Made by a program: the position numbers and the translations under genes. The notes under the pieces were generated by a model. That model did not search any database, was not told the origin of the DNA, and was given only the letters and a program-made list of their open reading frames with translations. This document shows, piece by piece, positions 18,956 through 27,173 of a DNA stretch of 64,000 bases. Within the stretch, counting starts at the first letter, position 1. The number at the start of each line of letters is the position of its first letter. This DNA comes from Pseudomonadota bacterium (GTDB lineage: Bacteria; Pseudomonadota; Alphaproteobacteria; Rhizobiales; Rhizobiaceae), in assembly GCA_023390055.1 (NCBI GenBank), contig JAEWDP010000082.1, positions 25,663-89,662 on the forward strand, written 5' to 3'.

Positions 18956-19812
18956 TTGTCATGGCTGCAAAAATATCCTCCGGCCTGTCGCGGTTCGCCA
19001 GCCTGGAATTCGTTCTTGGCGCAACACTAACCATCACCATTTGTCTGGCGGTGCTCTTGTCCGACGTTCTCTTTCCTGGTGGTGCCGACAAGATTGACCT
19101 GATGGCGCGTTTGACGAAGCCCTTTGTTGACATGGCGCATCCGCTCGGTACCGACCCGCTCGGTCGCGACGTCTTGGCTCGTGTCGTTGCCGGAGGCAAG
19201 ATTTCTCTTCTCGTCGGTTTTACATCCGTTATCGGTGCCGTGATCTTTGGTGTAGTGATGGGCCTGATTGCCGGATATTACCGTGGGTTTTGGGATATGG
19301 TCGTCATGCGTTTTGCCGACCTCCAGTTGGCAATGCCGTTTATCTTGCTTGCGATTACCTTCATTGCAATTGTCGGCGGCAGCCTTACGAACACGATCAT
19401 TTTGTTGATCGTGTCGCAATGGGTGCAATACGCTCGCCTGGTACGCGGTTCAGTTCTGACGCTGCGCGAACAGGAGTTTATCCTGTCTGCTCGTGCTATC
19501 GGTGTGAAGGACTGGCGGATCATCCTGCAGCATCTTCTGCCGAATTTGCTCGGGCCGGTTATTGTGTTGATGACGCTCAACGTCGCCAACAACATCTTGC
19601 TCGAAAGCAGTCTGACATTTCTCGGGCTTGGTGTAGACCCAACTATTCCAAGTTGGGGTGGCATGCTTGCCGACGGGCGCACGTATCTACAGACAGCTTG
19701 GTGGGTCAGCGTCTTTCCGGGTCTGGCCATTCTCCTGACCGTCCTTGGTCTTAATCTTCTTGGGGACTGGCTGCGCGATAGCCTTGATCCGACAGGCCGA
19801 ACTTCAAGGTAA
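18952..19812 (+). CDS. peptide ABC transporter permease (DppC-like)
   Basis: A 286-residue DppC-type inner-membrane permease, partner of the upstream DppB-like protein. The GTG at 18952 overlaps the previous stop; an ATG at 18961 is an equally possible start. It contains HPLGTDPLGRDVLARVVAGG, the EAA loop ILSARAIGVKDWRIILQHLL with PNLLGP, then SLTFLGLGVDPTIPSWGGML and the ending LRDSLDP. The M14 peptidase gene follows after 5 bp. Confidence 0.93.
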   Translation: MIVMAAKISSGLSRFASLEFVLGATLTITICLAVLLSDVLFPGGADKIDLMARLTKPFVDMAHPLGTDPLGRDVLARVVAGGKISLLVGFTSVIGAVIFGVVMGLIAGYYRGFWDMVVMRFADLQLAMPFILLAITFIAIVGGSLTNTIILLIVSQWVQYARLVRGSVLTLREQEFILSARAIGVKDWRIILQHLLPNLLGPVIVLMTLNVANNILLESSLTFLGLGVDPTIPSWGGMLADGRTYLQTAWWVSVFPGLAILLTVLGLNLLGDWLRDSLDPTGRTSR

Positions 19813-19817
19813 TCAAC

Positions 19818-21557
19818 ATGACAGAAATTTTCAGACAGACCTTTGAACGCAGTCTCGACAAGCTGGTGGAAAACGCGAAGTCGGGAGATGTATTTGAGGC
19901 TTGGACGTTTGATGATACGCAAAGCCGTCGGTCAGCCGAAAAGAAATTGGCAGATAGAAATGTCAGGGCCCGTATCCATAGCGCCTACAAGCCCCTGTTG
20001 TCCTTCTTCCGGGAGAATGTTGATCTTTCAAATGTTGAAAGCGTCGAAATTCACTATCCTGTGCATGTCAATGCGCCCGCGAACCGCTTCCGACTGGAGG
20101 CATATCCGCTTGCTTCACTGGTTGGGCAATCTGAAATTAAGTTCTTTGCTCGTGAAGACGATGAATTTTACTATCAGGTGAAACTCACCCGTGGTGGGGA
20201 GGTGGAGACATTTACGGTATTCGCTCCCAACCGAGTTCACACAGATATCGTCGGCGAGACCAATGTTTCTCCTACCGGTTGGATACGCCATGCAGACGAC
20301 GAAGTTGGTGAACGTCTGATCACGGACTACGAGTCGCTTTTTGACGACACGGTTCGCGCAGTCTCACAATATGACTGGGGTGAGGAAGAGCCCTATTTTG
20401 AAGAGCTGAACATTCGTGTTGAATATCCATCGGATGATGAACCGCTCCCAGTCGCAGACGAAGTCATCAGCCTGCGTGAAGCGCTGCACGAAGATATCTA
20501 CTTCTCATTGCTCGAAGTTTTTCAAAAGAGGTCCGGACGAACGCTTGGGGATCGCGGGTTGAAGCCCGGGCAAATCGTACCGGAGATCGTGAAGAGCGGA
20601 TCAGCGGTGACCGTGTGTGTGGAAATACGACCATACTCGACCATCACCCAAGCTGGTGATGATCAAGAAAAGAGCATCGACGGAGCCCGGGAACCATTAG
20701 CGGTAGCTCAGATCGATCGAGATTTGAGGTCAATCGGCGGGCTTGAGTTCAACGCGCGCTCGCAAGCCGGACGGGTGGTTTCAGGTCGACATGTCCAGGG
20801 TAGCGATGCCGCAGTCATGATCAGTGCCGGACAGCATGCCAATGAAACGACGGGTATCGTTGGGGCGTTACGTGCGGGGCGTGTCCTGTTGCAAAGAGAT
20901 GGTGCGAATTTCACAATCGCCCCTCTAGAGAACCCGGACGGCTATGCACTTCACCAAAGGCTGCGCGTTGATAATCCGCGGCATATGCATCATGCCGCAC
21001 GCTATACGGCCTTGGGTGATGACCTCGAATATCGGACGTCCGAGAATGCGCGCGGATGGATAAACGAAAAGGAAATTCGATACAAGGCGCAAGAATTGAG
21101 TGCTGCGCAGCTTCATGTGAATTTGCACGGCTACCCGTCGCACGAATGGACGCGTCCGCTATCAGGCTACGTGCCGCGCAACTTCGCCATGTGGACCTTG
21201 CCCAAAGGTTTCTTTTTGATCATACGCCATCATGCTGGTTGGGAATACCAAGCTGAGGCGATGCTCGACAGGGTTACTCGCCATCTGGGACAGATCCCCG
21301 GTCTCCTTGAACATAATAATCGACAGATTGCTCTTTACGAAGTGCATGCGGGTGAGACAGGATTTCAGCTCATCAATGGCTTTCCCTGCCTGTCTTCTGT
21401 CGATGATCGACACGATGTGCCCTTGACCTTGATCACCGAGTATCCGGATGAAACTATCTATGGGGATGACTTTGTCCGTGGGCATACAGCCCAGATGGAA
21501 ACGGTCTTGTCCGCATACGAGGCCTGGCAGGAACTGGCTGCTGTTCCCGTCGTTTAG
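19818..21557 (+). CDS. M14-type zinc carboxypeptidase-like protein
   Basis: A 579-residue protein. The C-terminal half resembles the M14 metallocarboxypeptidase fold: SAGQHANETTG supplies the zinc-binding H-x-x-E, IAPLENPDGYAL is the conserved core segment, and the histidine in LHVNLHGYP is a candidate third ligand. The N-terminal 270 or so residues match nothing I recognise. No signal peptide is evident, so a cytoplasmic peptidase acting on imported peptides is likely. As the last gene of the pxp operon, it could trim peptides before 5-oxoproline is processed. Exact specificity is unknown. Confidence 0.8.
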   Translation: MTEIFRQTFERSLDKLVENAKSGDVFEAWTFDDTQSRRSAEKKLADRNVRARIHSAYKPLLSFFRENVDLSNVESVEIHYPVHVNAPANRFRLEAYPLASLVGQSEIKFFAREDDEFYYQVKLTRGGEVETFTVFAPNRVHTDIVGETNVSPTGWIRHADDEVGERLITDYESLFDDTVRAVSQYDWGEEEPYFEELNIRVEYPSDDEPLPVADEVISLREALHEDIYFSLLEVFQKRSGRTLGDRGLKPGQIVPEIVKSGSAVTVCVEIRPYSTITQAGDDQEKSIDGAREPLAVAQIDRDLRSIGGLEFNARSQAGRVVSGRHVQGSDAAVMISAGQHANETTGIVGALRAGRVLLQRDGANFTIAPLENPDGYALHQRLRVDNPRHMHHAARYTALGDDLEYRTSENARGWINEKEIRYKAQELSAAQLHVNLHGYPSHEWTRPLSGYVPRNFAMWTLPKGFFLIIRHHAGWEYQAEAMLDRVTRHLGQIPGLLEHNNRQIALYEVHAGETGFQLINGFPCLSSVDDRHDVPLTLITEYPDETIYGDDFVRGHTAQMETVLSAYEAWQELAAVPVV

Positions 21558-21580
21558 GATAGGGATTGATCAGCGTTAGA

Positions 21581-21621
21581 CCGATTTTGCATGAGATGCT
21601 GCCCAAATTGAATTGGTAAGC
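21581..21621 (+). promoter_or_regulatory. candidate LysR-regulon element, copy 1
   Basis: A 41-nt sequence upstream of the aminotransferase gene matches a sequence at 25400-25441 at 33 of 42 aligned positions. Both share TTTTGCATGAG and GAATTGG. An ATTTTG...CAAAT inverted repeat spaced like a LysR-type site is present. The second copy lies at the promoter of the LysR gene itself, so this is a likely binding site for that regulator. Confidence 0.6.
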
Positions 21622-21677
21622 AGCGATCATTCGTCCCTATGCTCCATAGCTGACACAAGTCTTCGTATGAGGAGCCA

Positions 21678-22529
21678 ATGGGCAGGATTGTTTACGTTCA
21701 TGATCAGTTCGTACCGGAAGAGGATGCGCGTATAGGGCTTTTCGATCGCGGATTCCTATTTGGGGATTCAGTCTATGAGGTAACGGCGGTGATTGGCAGG
21801 AGAATGATCGATAACGATCTGCATCTGGCCCGCTTGGAACGTTCGATGAAGGAATTGAATATTCCGCTTGCCTTTTCGCACGCGCAAATCTTGAGCATCC
21901 AAACAGAGCTGATCAGACATAATGACCTGCAGGAAGGTGTCGTATATCTGCAGATGTCACGAGGCGAGGCAGATCGTGATTTTCTTTATTCCGATACGAT
22001 GATGCCTCGACTTGTTGGCTTTACGCAGGCCAAAACCCTCACAGGAACGAAGGCTCAGCACGAAGGCATCTCCGTTGACCTTGCGGATGATCCTCGCTGG
22101 CACAGGCGCGATATAAAGACGGTCATGCTGCTGGGGCAGGTGATGGCCAAGCAGTCTGCGCGCAGCCGAGGCTCCGATGATGTCTGGTTTGTGGAAAACG
22201 GTTTGGTCACGGAGGGTGCTTCATCGACAGCCCATATCATTACCCGGGATCGACGTATTGTCACGCGTGCGCCCTCGCAAGCCACCTTGCCGGGTTGTAC
22301 ACAACGCGCCCTTGCCACCCTGTGCAGGAAGCATGGGTTTTGTATCGAGGAGCGGACCTTCACACCGGATGAGGCAATGGGCGCGGCCGAGGCATTCCAG
22401 ACGTCGGCATCCAGTCTCGTCATGCCGGTTGTGCGCATTGGAGGTCGGGTGATCGGCAGCGGCAAACCTGGTCCCACAACCCGAAAACTTCAGGCCCTTT
22501 ATCTGGAAACGGCCGGTGTTTCAGTTTAG
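21678..22529 (+). CDS. D-amino-acid aminotransferase (class IV, PLP)
   Basis: A 283-residue class-IV aminotransferase, which moves amino groups between D-amino acids and 2-oxoacids. The N-terminus VYVHDQFVPEEDARIGLFDR and GFLFGDSVYE are the D-alanine aminotransferase signature. The PLP lysine is in RRDIKTVMLLGQVMAKQSA, and GLVTEGASSTAHI and the C-terminal ETFQ-like AEAFQTSAS follow the family pattern. GAGGAG precedes the ATG. It leads a three-gene set with a DmpA-like peptidase and an M55 D-aminopeptidase, consistent with D-residue catabolism. A branched-chain aminotransferase is the main alternative, less likely by length and motif. Confidence 0.88.
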   Translation: MGRIVYVHDQFVPEEDARIGLFDRGFLFGDSVYEVTAVIGRRMIDNDLHLARLERSMKELNIPLAFSHAQILSIQTELIRHNDLQEGVVYLQMSRGEADRDFLYSDTMMPRLVGFTQAKTLTGTKAQHEGISVDLADDPRWHRRDIKTVMLLGQVMAKQSARSRGSDDVWFVENGLVTEGASSTAHIITRDRRIVTRAPSQATLPGCTQRALATLCRKHGFCIEERTFTPDEAMGAAEAFQTSASSLVMPVVRIGGRVIGSGKPGPTTRKLQALYLETAGVSV

Positions 22530-22556
22530 GGAGCAAACAGGCTTGAGGGATGCGAG

Positions 22557-23594
22557 ATGAAGACAGCGCGTGAATGGGGACTTATGCCCGAGGGCCTGTT
22601 GAAACCAGGACCAGACAACGCCATTACCGATGTTGCAGGTGTTTCTGTCGGGCAGCATTCTCTACGCGGCGAAGGGCTTTTTACGGGCGTTACAGCGATC
22701 ATACCTCATCAGCACGATATCTTCCGCCATAAGCCACGAGCAGCTGTTGAGATCATCAACGGATTTGGCAAATCAGTTGGCCTCATGCAAGTGGCTGAGC
22801 TGGGCATGATCGAAACTCCGATTCTTTTGACCAATACATTTGGGGTGGCAGCATGCAGCGAGGTGCTGATTCGCCGGGCCATTTCCGCCAATCCTGGCAT
22901 CGGACGAAATACGTCGACTGTTAATGCACTGGTCTGTGAATGCAATGACGGCAGTATTAACGATATCCAGGCATTGGGTGTCACGCCGGCAGATGCCATT
23001 ACAGCTCTGGATGCCGCCCGGACAGGGCCAGTAGAGCAGGGCTCCGTAGGAGCGGGGACGGGGATGACCGCGTTTGGGTTCAAGGCGGGAATAGGAACCG
23101 CGTCACGTCGGGTGTCGATTGAAGGACGTGATTTCACACTTGGTACATTGGTTCTGGCCAATTTCGGAGCGGCTGGAGATCTGGTTTTGCCTGATGGGCG
23201 GCGGCCCAACCCGTGCGGGCAGACCGGCCCGGAGCGAGGCTCGATCATCGTCGTGATGGCAACCGATCTGCCGCTTGGTAATCGCCAACTGCAGCGCGTA
23301 GCGAGACGGGGCGGCGCTGGTCTGGCGCGGCTTGGGTCCTTCTGGGGTCATGGCAGCGGCGATGTTGTACTGTGCTTTACTTCTGCGGATCCGGTTGAAC
23401 ACAACCCGCCAACAGCGTTCACTCAACAGGTGCGACTTTGTGATGATGCAATCGACATCGCTTTCCGTGCTGCTGCTGAGACCACCCAGGAGGCTGTATT
23501 GAATTCGCTTTGCATGGCCACTGCAATGGCCGGCCGTAACGGTAACACTTTCCCTGCACTTTCTGACTGGCTGAAGGAGAACCGGCTCCAATGA
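22557..23594 (+). CDS. P1 family peptidase (DmpA-like, S58)
   Basis: A 345-residue DmpA/BapA-type N-terminal nucleophile hydrolase; family members cleave N-terminal D- or L-residues or beta-amino acids after self-processing into two chains. The autocleavage and nucleophile site is in VEQGSVGAGTGMTAFGFK near residue 165. NAITDVAGVSVGQ near the N-terminus and LANFGAAGDL also fit. The stop overlaps the next start by 4 bp. It probably acts in the cytoplasm, since no signal peptide is seen. L- versus D-specificity cannot be read from sequence. Confidence 0.9.
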   Translation: MKTAREWGLMPEGLLKPGPDNAITDVAGVSVGQHSLRGEGLFTGVTAIIPHQHDIFRHKPRAAVEIINGFGKSVGLMQVAELGMIETPILLTNTFGVAACSEVLIRRAISANPGIGRNTSTVNALVCECNDGSINDIQALGVTPADAITALDAARTGPVEQGSVGAGTGMTAFGFKAGIGTASRRVSIEGRDFTLGTLVLANFGAAGDLVLPDGRRPNPCGQTGPERGSIIVVMATDLPLGNRQLQRVARRGGAGLARLGSFWGHGSGDVVLCFTSADPVEHNPPTAFTQQVRLCDDAIDIAFRAAAETTQEAVLNSLCMATAMAGRNGNTFPALSDWLKENRLQ

Positions 23595-24391
23595 AAATCT
23601 TTATTTCTGCAGATATTGAAGGTACTGCCGGCATAGCGCACTGGGATGAAGCTGATCGAACCCATCCCGATTGGGCTGAATTTCGAGCCTTGATGACATC
23701 CGAAGTCGTAGCCGCTTGTGATGGAGCACGTGCGGCCGGTGCAACGGAAGTTGTCATCAAGGATGCGCATGATAGTGGCCGGAACCTCATCCTTGATCGG
23801 CTACCTGATTATGCCAGAATTGTGCGGGGTTGGTCCGGCCATCCGGATAGCATGATGTTTGGTATCGATGAGGGTTTTGCTGCAGCAATCTATACGGGCT
23901 ACCATTCGAAGGCAGGCAGTGAGGCCAATCCGCTAGCTCACACTTCTAATCTTCGTATTTCGCGGCTGCTGTTGAATGGCGAGGTTGCGTCCGAATTTAC
24001 CTTCAATGCGCTTTGTGCAAGCCGCTATGGCGTACCTTCCATCTTTATCTCCGGTGATGAAGAGATCTGCACGGAAGCGTCAGGCATGGTTCCGGGACTT
24101 GTTGCCGTCAGAACATTGGATGGAAAGGGGTGCGCCTCCACGTCGATATCGCCAGCCTGGTCTCGGCGCCTGATCCGCGAAGGAGTAGCAACAGCCCTGT
24201 CCGGTGACTTCTCGCAGGCGCTGCCTACATTGGCAGACAAGTACGAGGTGGTGGTAGAGTTCAATAATCCAACAGATGCATACCGTGCGAGTTGGTATCC
24301 TGGCGCAAGGCTGCACGGCCCCCGGGGGGTCGTCTTCGAACATAAGGAATTGAATGAGATTCTGCGAGCATTGGTTTTTCTGAAGGTGTGA
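23591..24391 (+). CDS. M55 family D-aminopeptidase (DppA-like)
   Basis: A 266-residue M55 zinc peptidase related to Bacillus subtilis DppA, which releases N-terminal D-residues from peptides such as D-Ala-D-Ala. The N-terminus MKIFISADIEGTAG places the metal ligands at D8 and E10, and H60 falls in VVIKDAHDSGRN, as in DppA. A further ligand histidine is in YTGYHSKAGS. The gene is translationally coupled to the DmpA-like peptidase. Its stop abuts the stop of the convergent LysR gene with no gap. The name dppA is withheld to avoid confusion with dipeptide-binding DppA. Confidence 0.92.
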   Translation: MKIFISADIEGTAGIAHWDEADRTHPDWAEFRALMTSEVVAACDGARAAGATEVVIKDAHDSGRNLILDRLPDYARIVRGWSGHPDSMMFGIDEGFAAAIYTGYHSKAGSEANPLAHTSNLRISRLLLNGEVASEFTFNALCASRYGVPSIFISGDEEICTEASGMVPGLVAVRTLDGKGCASTSISPAWSRRLIREGVATALSGDFSQALPTLADKYEVVVEFNNPTDAYRASWYPGARLHGPRGVVFEHKELNEILRALVFLKV

Positions 24392-25333
24392 TCAGGCGTT
24401 TATGCGATCAACCAGGTGCTGTGCCGTTTGCCAGAGATCTTCGACATTGTTGTTTCGGTTCGCTGAATGTCGATAGAGGCGAATTTCGAGATCCAGGTTC
24501 CAGCCGGAGTCTGCCGACGCCGGTACAAGGCGCCCTGCCTGTATCTCGCAGCAGGTCAGACTTTCGGGGAGCCAGCACACGCCTGCTCCCGTTATTGCGA
24601 TATTCATCAGCCCGGCGCTGATCGTGTTCTCGTGGGTGGTGCGACGTCGAAAGGATGGTCGACGCAGCAGTAGGCGTGAGAGTGCGACACCGAAGAATGA
24701 ATTCACGCCGTAACTTAAATATGGAATGGCAAGTCGTGGCTGGGTGATCGCCCAATCGAGCAGATTTCTTCCAGACCGCAAACTTTCACCTACAACGATC
24801 TCGGGTGCAACCAGTGGGATCAGTCGATCATGTGCCACGGTCAATGAGCAGAACTGTCCACGATCGAGATGGAACGGTACCTCCGGATGCGCGTAGGTAA
24901 GGAAGAAATCGGCTTCATTTCCAACCAGAGCATCAAGATTCGCTTCGATTCCTCCCCGGTCTGGAATGAGTGAGGTATAAAATCTCCCACCAACCCCTTC
25001 CATGGACTTCAGCCAGCGAGGGAAAAATGTGACGGTCAGAGTATGTAGCGCCGCAAAACGGATAAAACCTGGCTCATGAGAAGGGCACAGCGTCTCACGT
25101 GCGGAATGGAAGGTGCGGATCGTCTCTTGCGCGATTGGCAGAAAACTGCGACCTGCCGGCGTTAGCTCGGCTGGGACGGTTGCTCGGCTGATCAAGGTTG
25201 CCCCAAGCCAGCTTTCCAACTGCTTGATTCGTCGACTGAAAGCTGGCTGGGTGACGTTTCGTAGATCAGCCGCCCGGGAGAAGCTGGACGTATCGGCGAG
25301 TGTGACGAAATCCTCCAGCCATTTGATCTCCAA
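24392..25333 (-). CDS. LysR-family transcriptional regulator
   Basis: A 313-residue LysR-type regulator. The winged helix at residues 1-60 reads WLEDFVTLADTSSFSRAAD, then LRNVTQPAFSRRIKQLESWL, and the rest is the periplasmic-binding-protein-like effector domain. It diverges from the amidohydrolase/ABC operon and converges on the D-peptidase operon. One copy of the shared element lies 66 bp before its start and the other before the aminotransferase gene. It therefore probably controls both operons and itself, responding to an amino acid or peptide. Confidence 0.92.
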   Translation of the reverse strand: MEIKWLEDFVTLADTSSFSRAADLRNVTQPAFSRRIKQLESWLGATLISRATVPAELTPAGRSFLPIAQETIRTFHSARETLCPSHEPGFIRFAALHTLTVTFFPRWLKSMEGVGGRFYTSLIPDRGGIEANLDALVGNEADFFLTYAHPEVPFHLDRGQFCSLTVAHDRLIPLVAPEIVVGESLRSGRNLLDWAITQPRLAIPYLSYGVNSFFGVALSRLLLRRPSFRRRTTHENTISAGLMNIAITGAGVCWLPESLTCCEIQAGRLVPASADSGWNLDLEIRLYRHSANRNNNVEDLWQTAQHLVDRINA

Positions 25334-25399
25334 CTCTGTCTCCTCTTCAGTGCCGATTAAGCGTAATGGACCATAAGTCGTTCAATGGAAAGAGGTATG

Positions 25400-25441
25400 C
25401 CAATTTTGCATGAGGTCGTGCCAAAACCGAATTGGCCAAGC
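25400..25441 (+). promoter_or_regulatory. candidate LysR-regulon element, copy 2
   Basis: A 42-nt element in the 169-bp divergent region between the LysR gene and the amidohydrolase gene. It contains TTTTGCA, 8 nt, then TGCCAAAA, an imperfect inverted repeat, bounded by CCAATT and AATTGG. It aligns with copy 1 at 21581-21621. A TTGACG follows directly at 25442-25447 and could be the -35 box of the amidohydrolase operon. Confidence 0.62.
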
Positions 25442-25502
25442 TTGACGTAACTCTTCACGTTGCCATCGACAGTTGACGGGCCGACGGGGAGGCGATGACA
25501 TC

Positions 25503-27119
25503 GTGATTGAAGCAGATCTTATCTTGCACAACGGTCGTATCTGGTGCGGGAGAGGCGATGGTATCTGCGAGGCTGTAGCCATATGGCAGGGAAAGGTTCT
25601 GGCAAAGGGTACCAATGTTAACGTATTGGGTTTGAGAGGAAAGTGTACCGATGTAATCGATCTTGAGGGACATTTCGCCACTCCTGGCCTCATAGATAAT
25701 CACTTGCACCTTATCGCTACCGGCATTGCAATGGGGTGGGTTGACGCCACACCGGCCAATGCACCTACTCTTGCTGCGTTGATGGAGAAAGTTGCCGCTC
25801 GCGCTTCGGCAACGCCAAAAGGTGGATGGATCCGAGCGCGCGGATATGACCAAGTCAAGTTGGATACCGGGCGCCATCCGACGCGAAATGATCTTGATCA
25901 GGCCGCTCCGGATCACCCCGTCCTGTTGACGAGGGCTTGTGGACACGTCTCGATTGCGAACTCCCGGGCACTGGAACTGGCGGGAATTACCGATGCAACG
26001 CCTGTTCCGGAAGGCGGCGTGATCGGAATTACGGACGGCCACCTGAATGGTTTACTGGCGGAGAACGCGCAAAACCTCGTAAGAGCCGTGATCCCGCCGG
26101 CGACCGTCGAGGAATTGATTAACGGGATTGAACGGGCGGGACGCCATCTACTTTCTTTTGGAATTACGAGCTGCATGGATGCTGCTGTCGGTCAGATCTC
26201 AGGGTTTGCCGAAATCCAGGCGTATGAGATGGCGAAGTTGTCAGGCAGACTACCTGTACGCACGTGGCTGACCTTGCTTGGTGATCCTGGCAATTCCATT
26301 GTCGAGGAGTGCTGGAGGGCAGGGCTCGTCACCGGGGCCGGCGACGATATGCTGCGTATTGGCGGCGTGAAGATCTTTCTTGACGGATCGGCGGGTGGGC
26401 GTACGGCCTGGATGGTAAAGCCTTATAAGGACGAGCCGGAGAATACCGGGGTCCAGATGTTGCCGGATGCAGAGGTAGAGGCACAGGTAAAAGCCTGTCA
26501 CGATCGTGGCTATCAGATGGTTTGTCACGCAATCGGTGACGGAGCAATCGAGCAGTTGATCACTGCCTATGAAAAGGCTCTGGTGTCCAATCCCGATCCA
26601 GATCGCCGTCATCGCGTCGAGCACTGCGGCTATCCAAGCGCGCACCAGAATGAGCGAATGAAGTCCGCAGGGATTGTACCTGCACCGCAAATGGCATTCA
26701 TCCATGACTTTGGTGACAGTTACATTTCCGTTCTTGGAGAGGAGCGCGGGCTATCATCCTACCCAATCGGTACCTGGATGCGGCTGGGCCTCAAGCCATC
26801 GACAGGATCTGACTCGCCAGTTTGCTCTCCCGATCCATTCCCAAATCTCCATGCGATGATCACACGTGAGACTGGTAAAGGTACGGTAATGGAAGCATCG
26901 GAGCGCCTCAGTCGTGAGGAAGCGCTTCAGGCCTACACCGAACATGGCGCATTCTCTCAAAAAGCGGAAACTGTGAAAGGTCGTATTGTTGTGGGGCAAT
27001 GGGCCGATATTGCTGTCTTTGACAATGATCTCCTGACCGCACCCGATCAAACCATTCTGTCAGGCACCCGTTGCCTGCTCACACTTCTGGGAGGTCGTGT
27101 TGTGCATGATGCACGCTGA
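25503..27119 (+). CDS. YtcJ-like amidohydrolase
   Basis: A 538-residue metal-dependent amidohydrolase of the YtcJ/amidohydrolase-3 group. The GTG at 25503 is chosen because GGGGAGG lies 10 nt upstream; the open frame extends to a TTG at 25473 with no such signal. The metal motif is TPGLIDNHLHL, with DGSAGGRTAWM, MVCHAIGDGAI and SDSPVCSPDPFPNL typical of the group. No signal peptide. It heads the third peptide-importer operon, so it may hydrolyse an imported N-acyl or cyclic amide. Family members act on varied amides and formamides, so the exact substrate is open. Confidence 0.88.
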   Translation: MIEADLILHNGRIWCGRGDGICEAVAIWQGKVLAKGTNVNVLGLRGKCTDVIDLEGHFATPGLIDNHLHLIATGIAMGWVDATPANAPTLAALMEKVAARASATPKGGWIRARGYDQVKLDTGRHPTRNDLDQAAPDHPVLLTRACGHVSIANSRALELAGITDATPVPEGGVIGITDGHLNGLLAENAQNLVRAVIPPATVEELINGIERAGRHLLSFGITSCMDAAVGQISGFAEIQAYEMAKLSGRLPVRTWLTLLGDPGNSIVEECWRAGLVTGAGDDMLRIGGVKIFLDGSAGGRTAWMVKPYKDEPENTGVQMLPDAEVEAQVKACHDRGYQMVCHAIGDGAIEQLITAYEKALVSNPDPDRRHRVEHCGYPSAHQNERMKSAGIVPAPQMAFIHDFGDSYISVLGEERGLSSYPIGTWMRLGLKPSTGSDSPVCSPDPFPNLHAMITRETGKGTVMEASERLSREEALQAYTEHGAFSQKAETVKGRIVVGQWADIAVFDNDLLTAPDQTILSGTRCLLTLLGGRVVHDAR

Positions 27120-27142
27120 CCTGGAACGTTAATTCTGAAACA

Positions 27143-27158
27143 ATGCCGATAACGGCAT
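27143..27158 (+). promoter_or_regulatory. short stem-loop before binding-protein gene
   Basis: ATGCCG and CGGCAT form a perfect 6-bp stem with an ATAA tetraloop, 15 nt before the binding-protein ATG and just upstream of its GAGGGAGGA ribosome-binding site. It could affect leader stability or ribosome access. It is short, so chance is possible. Confidence 0.4.
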
Positions 27159-27173
27159 GAGAGGGAGGACAAG

